From positions 3,303 to 11,785 of the forward strand of contig NZ_DCAO01000119.1 of assembly GCF_002311515.1 (NCBI RefSeq): a stretch of DNA of 8,483 nt. Reading direction: 5' to 3'. Both the position numbers and the translations under genes were made by a program. Positions 1 to 5,288 of this stretch are shown here, one piece after another. Within the stretch, counting starts at the first letter, position 1. Each line of letters starts with the position of its first letter. The DNA comes from Thalassospira sp. UBA1131. Its GTDB lineage: Bacteria; Pseudomonadota; Alphaproteobacteria; Rhodospirillales; Thalassospiraceae. The notes below the pieces were generated by a model that saw nothing but the letters and a program-made list of their open reading frames with translations, had not been told where the DNA came from and did no database searches.

Positions 1-276
1 GCCTTGCAACTCGGGGATCGTGACTGGGCACTTAGCCTGTGCAATCGGCTATTGGCCGAGGCCCCCGAAAACGCCAATGGTTATTATCAGCGTGCCTGTG
101 CCAATGCTGGCCTTGGTTTCAAGGAAGCCGCCCTTGCTGACCTGCAACGTGCTGTTGAATTGTCCGATACCATGCGCCAGCCCGCCTGGGTCGAGGAAGA
201 ATTCGAACCGCTGCGTGACATGCCGGAATTCACCCAGATTCTCGGCAAAAAGGAAGACCTGCCGCCAGCCGAGTAA
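1..276 (+). CDS. TPR-repeat protein, C-terminal fragment
   Basis: This is the last 91 codons of a gene that begins left of the window; the frame is open from base 1 and ends at TAA 274-276. The visible part holds a helix-turn-helix tetratricopeptide-like unit (GYYQRACANAGLG followed by EAALADLQRAVEL) with the typical small and large residue spacing, then an acidic C-terminal tail rich in E and P. TPR units are protein-protein interaction scaffolds, so no reaction can be assigned. The upstream domains that would identify the protein are outside the window. Transcription ends at the hairpin about 25 bases downstream. Confident that it is coding; only moderately confident of TPR, as barely one repeat and a half is visible. 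Confidence 0.75.
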   Translation, partial: ALQLGDRDWALSLCNRLLAEAPENANGYYQRACANAGLGFKEAALADLQRAVELSDTMRQPAWVEEEFEPLRDMPEFTQILGKKEDLPPAE

Positions 277-300
277 CCCGGGAAATATAAGTCACATACG

Positions 301-335
301 AAAAAGCCCTGCAGGATTGCCGCAGGGCTTTTTTT
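301..335. terminator. Bidirectional Rho-independent terminator
   Basis: A perfect 7-bp GC-rich stem, GCCCTGC (306-312) with GCAGGGC (322-328), encloses a 9-base loop. It is flanked by A5 on the left (301-305) and T7 on the right (329-335), so it has a U-tract on both strands. It lies between the convergent TPR gene (ending at 276) and the D-lyxose isomerase gene (ending at 360) and can serve both. Confidence 0.9.
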
Positions 336-359
336 ATATCTTCAGTTCTTAGAAGTCGC

Positions 360-1037
360 TTAGCTGCTTGGCAGTTCGTTCCACAGCGGGTGGATCGGTG
401 CGACGTCTTCTTCGATCTTGGTAAAGCGCGCATCGCAATCAAAGAAGTAGTTGTCGGTCAGATCATCATTGACCTGCGACACTTCGCCGACGATCACCGG
501 ACCCTTGCCCTCTTCACCATAGAAGCGGTGGATCAGCGTACGTGGCAGGGTGACACTTTGACCCGGTTCCAGAACAACCTTGCCTCCAGCGGGCAGGATG
601 TTGAGTTTGCCGTCGGTGCGGACACGAACTTCGTTTTCGCGGTCCATCTGGCCGTCTTCGGTCAGGTTGCACAGCTCAATCACCAGATTGCCGCCACCAC
701 GCACGATGATGTCTTCCATTTTGACCTTGTGGTAGTGCCACGGACATTCCTGATTTTCGCCAACGATCATGATCTTTTCGGCATAGGGCACTTCACCCGG
801 CTGGCGCAGGATACCGTTGCGCAGGCAAAACAGGATCAGGCCGCGCTTTTCAAAATTGCCTTCGCCGTAATCGGTGACATCCCAGCCCATCTGATGGTTG
901 CGGCACCATTTTGCCAGATCAGGTTCGGTTTCCCATTGCGCCGGGCTGTAATGGGCCCATTCCGGCAGTTTGAACGCGATGGATGCATAAAGTTCCTTGG
1001 CATGCTCGATACAGGCATTGATTTCAGAACGCAGCAT
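360..1037 (-). CDS. D-lyxose ketol-isomerase family protein
   Basis: Predicted cytoplasmic cupin-fold aldose-ketose isomerase of the D-lyxose isomerase family (DUF1498/COG3822), which interconverts D-lyxose and D-xylulose and often D-mannose and D-fructose using a divalent metal. It has 225 residues, the usual family length. The metal site is visible as H101, H103 and E108 in CPWHYHKVKMED plus H170 in TLPRTLIHRF. This is the spacing I recall for the E. coli O157 enzyme (His103, His105, Glu110, His171). The N-terminus MLRSEINACIEHAKE matches the family start. That start is backed by an AAGAGGT ribosome site five bases upstream, so the longer frame reaching 1127 is rejected. No sugar transporter, kinase or regulator lies beside it, so the physiological substrate is unknown. 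It converges on the TPR gene and is divergent from the SIMPL gene. Confidence 0.9.
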   Translation of the reverse strand: MLRSEINACIEHAKELYASIAFKLPEWAHYSPAQWETEPDLAKWCRNHQMGWDVTDYGEGNFEKRGLILFCLRNGILRQPGEVPYAEKIMIVGENQECPWHYHKVKMEDIIVRGGGNLVIELCNLTEDGQMDRENEVRVRTDGKLNILPAGGKVVLEPGQSVTLPRTLIHRFYGEEGKGPVIVGEVSQVNDDLTDNYFFDCDARFTKIEEDVAPIHPLWNELPSS

Positions 1038-1042
1038 GGTTG

Positions 1043-1049
1043 ACCTCTT
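1043..1049 (-). promoter_or_regulatory. Ribosome binding site of the lyxose isomerase gene
   Basis: On the minus strand AAGAGGT stands five bases before the ATG at 1037-1035. It decides the start in favour of MLRSEIN over the upstream in-frame start at 1127, which has no such site and would add 30 residues not typical of the family. Confidence 0.7.
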
Positions 1050-1092
1050 GTGGCATTTGGCATGATTGATTGGGCCGGGTTTTACCACGCCC

Positions 1093-1134
1093 GAATGGTG
1101 AATGCGATAGTTTTTGAATGCATTCAATGCATTT
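1093..1134. promoter_or_regulatory. Candidate operator cluster with 14-bp palindrome
   Basis: The divergent spacer between the lyxose isomerase and SIMPL genes contains a perfect palindrome, TTGAATGCATTCAA (1114-1127). It overlaps a second palindrome, AATGCATT (1126-1133). Further GAATG(C/G) half-sites in the same orientation stand at 1093 and 1100. Such clusters typically bind a dimeric repressor or activator. It lies about 55-100 bases upstream of the isomerase ATG and 140-180 bases upstream of the SIMPL ATG, so the isomerase is the likelier target. No regulator gene is adjacent, and the protein that binds cannot be named. Confidence 0.4.
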
Positions 1135-1273
1135 CGATTTCAGAGTGCGGGTGTTGGCGGTTCGCATCACAAGCTGCCCCGCAATCGCCGTTTTTCAGCG
1201 CAATACAGTGAAAACCATACAATGTGATATCATGTTTGCGATATCGCCCGAAACCGGACAGGGGAACTGCATC

Positions 1274-2008
1274 ATGTCGCAATCATCGGGATTTGCCAAA
1301 GTTGTCGCGGCAATCGTTGTCGCCGGCGGACTGGCCGCATCGGGCTGGCTGGTCGGAACCGGCATTGAAAACATGCGTGCCCTTGATCGCTATGTCACGG
1401 TCAAGGGACTGGCCGAACGCGATGTAAAGGCCGACAAGGCCGTCTGGCCGATTACCTATGTTGCGACTGATGATGTGCTGCAAAATGCACAGGCCAAGAT
1501 TGATGCTGATACCAACACATTGTTTGAATTTCTTGCCAGCCATGGCATCGGGCGAGAAGCGACCGAGCTGCAAAACCTTCAGGTAACCGATCAGCTTGCG
1601 CAGTCCTATCGGTCGGGGCCGATTGAAAGCCGCTATATCGTCAATCAGACCATTCAGGTCCGCACCGATGATGTTGATGCGGTGGTTGCCGCGTCACAGG
1701 ATATCGGTAAATTGTTGCAGGGTGGTGTTGTTCTGGGCGGGCAGGGCTATAACCCGGGGCCGAGTTATCTGTTCACCGGTCTTAATGACATCAAACCGGA
1801 AATGATCGCGGCTGCCACCGCCAACGCCCGCGAAGCAGCCCAGCAATTTGCTGCAGACTCCGGCGGTGAACTCGGCGGTATTCGTCGCGCGACACAGGGC
1901 CTGTTTCAGATACTGGCCGCCGATGGCGCCCCCAACATGATGGAAGCCAACCAGATCAACAAGACCGTGCGGGTGGTCACCACCATGGAATATCTCATCC
2001 GCGATTAG
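1274..2008 (+). CDS. SIMPL domain-containing protein (DUF541), membrane-anchored
   Basis: A 244-residue protein with a short polar N-terminus, one hydrophobic segment (about residues 7-28, FAKVVAAIVVAGGLAASGW) and then a SIMPL/DUF541 domain over roughly residues 37-242. The family signature VTVKGLAERDVKADKAVWPI opens the domain, and the C-terminus VVTTMEYLIRD is typical. The segment lacks a clear signal-peptidase site, so the protein is probably anchored in the inner membrane with its domain in the periplasm. The family (YggE, BP26) forms oligomers and has been linked to oxidative stress and envelope homeostasis; no enzyme activity is established. The start at 1274 is chosen because AGGGG lies at 1260-1264, nine bases upstream, and the anchor follows directly. 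The frame extends to 1118 but that part has no ribosome site and is not like the family. It is followed by rluE after 39 bases. Confidence 0.9.
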   Translation: MSQSSGFAKVVAAIVVAGGLAASGWLVGTGIENMRALDRYVTVKGLAERDVKADKAVWPITYVATDDVLQNAQAKIDADTNTLFEFLASHGIGREATELQNLQVTDQLAQSYRSGPIESRYIVNQTIQVRTDDVDAVVAASQDIGKLLQGGVVLGGQGYNPGPSYLFTGLNDIKPEMIAAATANAREAAQQFAADSGGELGGIRRATQGLFQILAADGAPNMMEANQINKTVRVVTTMEYLIRD

Positions 2009-2047
2009 GGGCTGAACTAAGTTGACAGCCTCGTCAAAGCTGGTTTT

Positions 2048-2800
2048 ATGCGCGCCATGGCGCAACTGATCCTGTTTAACAAACCCTATGGCGTTTTGAC
2101 CCAGTTCACCGACCGTGAAAACGGTCGGGCGACCTTGGCTGACTATATTGATCTGCCCGGCGTTTATGCCGCTGGCAGGCTTGATCGCGACAGCGAGGGT
2201 TTGTTGCTTCTGACCGATAACGGGCCGCTGAACGCCCAGATCGCCCATCCGAAATTCAAGAAACCCAAAACCTATCTGGTGCAGGTCGATGGCGAACCAA
2301 CTGACGCCGCACTTGATGCCCTGCGCCGCGGAGTAGAGCTTAAAGACGGCATGACCTTGCCCGCCAAGGCCCGGCGTATTGATGAACCGGCCGGGCTTTG
2401 GGAACGTGATCCGCCGGTGCGTTATCGCAAGGCGATCCCGACAAGCTGGATCGAACTGACCATTACCGAGGGCAAAAATCGCCAGGTACGCCGCATGACC
2501 GCCGCCGTCGGTTTTCCGACCTTGCGTTTGATCCGGCATGCCATCGGGGACTGGACGCTCGATGGTCTGGCGCCCGGCGAATGGAAGGTGATCGAGGTCG
2601 ATGCACCGCCTGCGACCCATCGCAGGCTATCCCCCGGTTCGGCCAAACCGCCGCGCCGCAATCAGTTGCCCAATTGTACCAATGCACCCAATGCCGACGA
2701 CAAAGCCAATATCGCGCGTGAAGGCGCAAAGGCGGGCAAAGGTCAACGCAAGGGCGGGTATAAACCTGCACGCCACCGTTCGCGCCCGAAGAAAGGATAG
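2048..2800 (+). CDS. rluE: 23S rRNA pseudouridine synthase, RluE type
   Basis: RsuA-family pseudouridine synthase without an N-terminal S4 domain. In E. coli RluE converts U2457 of 23S rRNA to pseudouridine. The catalytic Asp is D46 in GRLDRDSEG. Other family landmarks are KTYLVQV (74-80), the RluE-like stretch ERDPPVRYRKAIPTSW (119-134), NRQVRRMTAAVGFPTLR (144-160) and LIRHAIGDW (161-169). The resemblance to E. coli RluE, from memory, runs through the whole core. From about residue 187 there is a 60-residue tail rich in K, R, P, N and G and ending in RHRSRPKKG, which looks disordered and may bind rRNA. The start is uncertain between ATG 2048 and ATG 2057; neither has a strong ribosome site. 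The stop lies five bases before the rlmJ ATG, and the rlmJ ribosome site lies inside the end of this gene, so the two are probably coupled. Confidence 0.9.
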   Translation: MRAMAQLILFNKPYGVLTQFTDRENGRATLADYIDLPGVYAAGRLDRDSEGLLLLTDNGPLNAQIAHPKFKKPKTYLVQVDGEPTDAALDALRRGVELKDGMTLPAKARRIDEPAGLWERDPPVRYRKAIPTSWIELTITEGKNRQVRRMTAAVGFPTLRLIRHAIGDWTLDGLAPGEWKVIEVDAPPATHRRLSPGSAKPPRRNQLPNCTNAPNADDKANIAREGAKAGKGQRKGGYKPARHRSRPKKG

Positions 2801-2805
2801 CCGCC

Positions 2806-3693
2806 ATGCTGAGTTACCTGCACGGCTTTCATGCCGGGAATTTTGCCGACATGCACAAGCATGCGGCCCTTTGGCTGGTGCTTGAACATTTGCGCAAAAA
2901 GAAGAAACCTTTCTGTGTGATTGATACCCATGCCGGATCGGGCTGGTATGATCTTGGCAGTGAACAGGCCGCCAAAACCGGCGAGTGGAAAGACGGTTAT
3001 GCGCGCGCCAAGGACGGTGCCAATGCACCCGAAATGCTGCAGCAATTCTTAAACTATGTCGCCACGTTTGATCCGGTCGCCAGGGGCCGCGACTATGGCG
3101 TGCGCGAAGGCGATGATTACCAAGGTCCGTTTTACCCGGGATCACCGTTTATTATTCGCGATATGCTGCGCGACGAAGATGAGCTGGTCCTTATGGAACT
3201 TCATCCGCGCGAACATGAAATGCTTCATCACCGGGTCAAGCGTGATGCGCGCATTCATCTGCACAAACGCGATGGCTATGAGGGTGTTGTCGCCATGATG
3301 CCGCCCGCCATCCGCCGCGGACTGGTGCTGATGGATCCAAGCTATGATGTGAAACAGGATTATCAAAAGGCGGCCAAGGCAATCCGCGAAGCCTGGGAAA
3401 AATGGCCAACGGCGACTTTCATGCTTTGGTACCCGATCCTGTTGGATGGGTTTGATGCCGACCTTCGCAAATCGTTTTCCGCGATCAAGGCATCTGGTGG
3501 CGTTCTATGTGCCGAACTTGCCACCGATCAGGGTGGGGCCAAGGGCCGCATGCGCGGTACGGGCCTTCTGGTCATCAATCCGCCGTGGCAGTTTGATCAG
3601 CAACTTGGCGATATCGGAAACTGGCTTGCGAAAACCTGCAAACTACCGGGGCCCGCAAACCATCAGATGCGCTGGCTGGTTCCCGCCGCATAG
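2806..3693 (+). CDS. rlmJ: 23S rRNA (adenine(2030)-N6)-methyltransferase RlmJ
   Basis: A 295-residue SAM-dependent methyltransferase (COG2961) that N6-methylates A2030 of 23S rRNA before subunit assembly. E. coli RlmJ is about 280 residues. Recognisable are the N-terminus MLSYLHGFHAGNFADMHKH, SAM motif I VIDTHAGSGWYDLGS (38-52), GPFYPGSP (107-114), ELHPREHEML (131-140) and the late motif LLVINPPWQFDQQL (254-267). Motif IV reads DPSY (177-180) instead of the DPPY of the E. coli enzyme; the catalytic Asp and the Tyr are kept, so activity is expected. The start is supported by AAAGGA at 2792-2797, eight bases upstream, and by the family N-terminus. It lies five bases after rluE, making a two-gene 23S rRNA modification unit. 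The gene converges on chrR. Confidence 0.95.
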   Translation: MLSYLHGFHAGNFADMHKHAALWLVLEHLRKKKKPFCVIDTHAGSGWYDLGSEQAAKTGEWKDGYARAKDGANAPEMLQQFLNYVATFDPVARGRDYGVREGDDYQGPFYPGSPFIIRDMLRDEDELVLMELHPREHEMLHHRVKRDARIHLHKRDGYEGVVAMMPPAIRRGLVLMDPSYDVKQDYQKAAKAIREAWEKWPTATFMLWYPILLDGFDADLRKSFSAIKASGGVLCAELATDQGGAKGRMRGTGLLVINPPWQFDQQLGDIGNWLAKTCKLPGPANHQMRWLVPAA

Positions 3694-3702
3694 ACCCGCT
3701 GC

Positions 3703-3743
3703 AAAGAAAAGAGGCCCCGAAGGCGTGTTGCCAGCGGGGCCTC
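3703..3743 (-). terminator. Rho-independent terminator of the rpoE-chrR operon
   Basis: A perfect 9-bp stem is formed by GAGGCCCCG (3711-3719) and CGGGGCCTC (3735-3743) with a 15-base loop. Read on the minus strand it is followed by TTTTCTTT (3703-3710), so it terminates transcription leaving chrR. The plus strand has no T-run after the stem, so rlmJ transcripts may use it only weakly or depend on Rho. Confidence 0.8.
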
Positions 3744-3744
3744 G

Positions 3745-3760
3745 ATGCGTTGGGACGCAT
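3745..3760. other. Small stem-loop beside the terminator
   Basis: ATGCGT (3745-3750) and ACGCAT (3755-3760) form a 6-bp perfect stem with a TGGG loop between the chrR stop and the main terminator hairpin. It has no T-run of its own. It may help stabilise the 3' end of the chrR transcript or be chance. Confidence 0.3.
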
Positions 3761-3772
3761 TGGTAACAGGCA

Positions 3773-4477
3773 TCAGATGCCAAAGAACGGCTGCAGCAAT
3801 TTCGGCAGTAGACGATTGAACTTCATCGGTGCATCGGTTGCGATCAAACAGATGCATTCCTCGGCAGTGTCGGCAATCGGTTGGTGATCGACATCATCAT
3901 CAAGGTCTGCTACGTCACCGGCCCGGAACCGGCCGATCTCGTCGATATAGGATCCTTTGATCAACAGGGTCATTTCATGACCATGGTGCCCGTGATCGGG
4001 GATCGAAACACCCGGGGCGATCTTCATCAGGCGCACGGTGCCCTTGCTTTCGATGGATTTCAGCTGGAAATGCTTCACACCCGGTGCAAGCGATTTCCAC
4101 GGAATATCATCAAGCGACGTCACATCGTCGGGCAGCAAATCGGCAAGCGGCCTTGGCAGGGCGCTCATGGCACTGCCGGTAATGCTTTCGCCGACCGCAA
4201 CGCGACGCAATGATGGCAATTCTTGCGCAACGATGTTTTCGTTCGCTGTTTCACGTTCAAGCATCGCCATAACGTGATCAAGCGAATGATCCGCCATCGA
4301 CATGCTGTTCGTGGTTTCAAGCGCGGCACCGCCCATGGTTTCGTACCCACTGACCTTGTCACGGCAATGCGGGCACACGGTCATGTGGGTTGCCACCAGA
4401 AGCTCCATCGCTTGCGACAGCGAACCACTGGCATATTCCATCAATGTCTGATCGGTTGGATGATGCTTAATGTTCAT
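3773..4477 (-). CDS. chrR: ChrR-type zinc anti-sigma factor (cupin)
   Basis: Cytoplasmic anti-sigma factor that holds the neighbouring ECF sigma factor inactive and releases it on singlet oxygen or related oxidants. It has 234 residues in two domains. The N-terminal zinc anti-sigma domain has H6, H31, C35 and C38 (HMTVCPHC), at the same residue numbers as the ligands I recall for R. sphaeroides ChrR. The C-terminal cupin domain has H162, H164 and E168 in the first cupin motif (HGHHGHEMTLLIKG) and H198 in the second, again the expected metal set. The sensing domain therefore looks complete. The ATG overlaps the rpoE TGA as ATGA, giving translational coupling and matched amounts of the two partners. 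A hairpin terminator follows the stop. Regulation is expected from the rpoE promoter. Confidence 0.95.
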   Translation of the reverse strand: MNIKHHPTDQTLMEYASGSLSQAMELLVATHMTVCPHCRDKVSGYETMGGAALETTNSMSMADHSLDHVMAMLERETANENIVAQELPSLRRVAVGESITGSAMSALPRPLADLLPDDVTSLDDIPWKSLAPGVKHFQLKSIESKGTVRLMKIAPGVSIPDHGHHGHEMTLLIKGSYIDEIGRFRAGDVADLDDDVDHQPIADTAEECICLIATDAPMKFNRLLPKLLQPFFGI

Positions 4478-5112
4478 GCGACACCTTCCAGTCCGCCACG
4501 CAACTTGCCAAGCGCAAGCCGCAAACGGGACTTCACAGTTCCCAGCGGGATATCAAGACGCTCGGCAATTTCACTGTGTGAGCAATCTTCAAAAAACGAC
4601 AATTCAACAACTACCTTTTGGTCGGCGGGTAATTCTTCCATCGCGGCTTTGACAAGGACGGCCTCCTGGTCGCGATTGACTACGTCATCTGCCAGCGGAT
4701 CTTCGTCGACAATCAAAGTCGGGTCGGAATCATCTACCTCGATATGTTTGCGTTGCCGGAACCGGTCAATCCGAAGGTTCCTGGCGATGGTAAAAATCCA
4801 CGTACTGGCGGCTGCCTTCGCAGGATCAAACAGGTGCGCTTTGCGCCAAACCTGCATCATTGCTTCCTGTGCCATTTCCTCGGCGGTCTCGGGATTGCCG
4901 CCAAACCGGAACATGTAAGCTTTCACGCGCGGGGCAAAATGCGCAAACAATCGCGCAAATGCTTCCCGATCGCGTGTCGCTGCGACGGAAACAATCCAAT
5001 CGGCACATCTTTTCGCTTCGACCGGATCGGCTGGCCCGGTGCGTCGTGGTGTGGTGCCGCTCATTTTTGTTTCAGGTCCCTGTTGGGGCCGCGCCAGAAT
5101 TGTGTTCATCAT
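4474..5112 (-). CDS. rpoE: ECF sigma factor, RpoE/ChrR (ECF11-like) type
   Basis: Extracytoplasmic-function sigma factor of 212 residues. Region 2 spans about residues 51-120 (AFARLFAHFAPRVKAYMFR, AEEMAQEAMMQVW, TWIFTIARNLRIDRFR), with an acidic linker at 126-148. Region 4 spans about 155-205, with the helix-turn-helix CSHSEIAERLDIPLGTVKSR. Pairing with a ChrR-type anti-sigma factor in the usual sigma-first order places it in the group that controls the response to singlet oxygen in Rhodobacter and Caulobacter. The start is set at 5112 because TAGGA lies five bases upstream; the next codon is also ATG, and a third candidate at 5064 (MSGTTPRR) is possible because everything conserved lies after it. 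The long frame to 5175 has no ribosome site. The gene is divergent from a lipid-modification operon. Confidence 0.9.
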   Translation of the reverse strand: MMNTILARPQQGPETKMSGTTPRRTGPADPVEAKRCADWIVSVAATRDREAFARLFAHFAPRVKAYMFRFGGNPETAEEMAQEAMMQVWRKAHLFDPAKAAASTWIFTIARNLRIDRFRQRKHIEVDDSDPTLIVDEDPLADDVVNRDQEAVLVKAAMEELPADQKVVVELSFFEDCSHSEIAERLDIPLGTVKSRLRLALGKLRGGLEGVA

Positions 5113-5116
5113 GCAA

Positions 5117-5146
5117 TTCCTACGTCGGCCGCGTTCATTCGGATCA
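5117..5146 (-). promoter_or_regulatory. Candidate RpoE-dependent promoter of rpoE-chrR
   Basis: On the minus strand TGATCC (5146-5141) is followed, after 18 bases, by TAGGAA (5122-5117). TGATCC is the known -35 element of RpoE/ChrR-type sigma factors, and their -10 element is TAAGA-like, so the -10 match is imperfect. Autoregulation is the rule in this family. The -10 coincides with the ribosome site used to choose the rpoE start, which would put the transcript start almost at the ATG. The -35 is better supported than the -10. Confidence 0.45.
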
Positions 5147-5215
5147 AATAAAAATGTATGTTTCCTACCAGACACTTACAATCAGTTCAGGCAAACAAAT
5201 CCAAAATAATCCGAG

Positions 5216-5255
5216 TGATCCGCGAATTACAGATCCGCGTACTCATATAAATAAT
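5216..5255 (+). promoter_or_regulatory. Candidate promoter region of the lipid-modification operon
   Basis: TGATCC (5216-5221), the -35 type expected for this sigma factor, stands 68 bases before the ATG of the flavoprotein gene. GATCCGCG occurs twice in direct orientation, at 5217-5224 and 5232-5239, a 15-base period. An AT-rich stretch, ATATAAATAAT, lies at 5245-5255. No good TAAGA-like -10 is present at 17-18 bases; the sequence at 18 bases is TACTCA. The exact promoter is therefore unproven, though control by RpoE is likely from context. Confidence 0.35.
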
Positions 5256-5288
5256 GTCACACAGTAACAGTAAGCGGGCTGCGCCGAT

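Noticed and set aside
390..1043. Long plus-strand frame (217 codons) opposite the lyxose isomerase gene
   Set aside because: It is a mirror frame of a gene with a complete metal-site signature; it shows no family motif and no ribosome site.
1118..1273. Upstream extension of the SIMPL gene to the ATG at 1118
   Set aside because: The ATG at 1274 has a ribosome site and is followed at once by the membrane anchor; the extension lies in the operator-like spacer and has no ribosome site.
2022..2050. TTGACA at 2022-2027 as a housekeeping promoter for rluE
   Set aside because: The matching -10 position at 17 bases reads TTTATG and overlaps the start codon, so the -35 match is probably chance or at best weak.
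1694..2620. 308-codon minus-strand frame across the SIMPL and rluE genes
   Set aside because: It spans two well-recognised genes on the opposite strand and its translation has no recognisable domain; such frames are common as codon-bias shadows.
3661..3780. Direct repeat CATCAGATGC at 3661-3670 and 3771-3780
   Set aside because: The copies are only 10 bases, lie in the coding ends of rlmJ and chrR, and show no flanking similarity or duplicated sequence; chance is the simplest explanation.
4223..4918. 231-codon plus-strand frame opposite chrR and rpoE
   Set aside because: Both genes beneath it are certain from motifs, and this translation is low-complexity, rich in R, S and T, without domain features.
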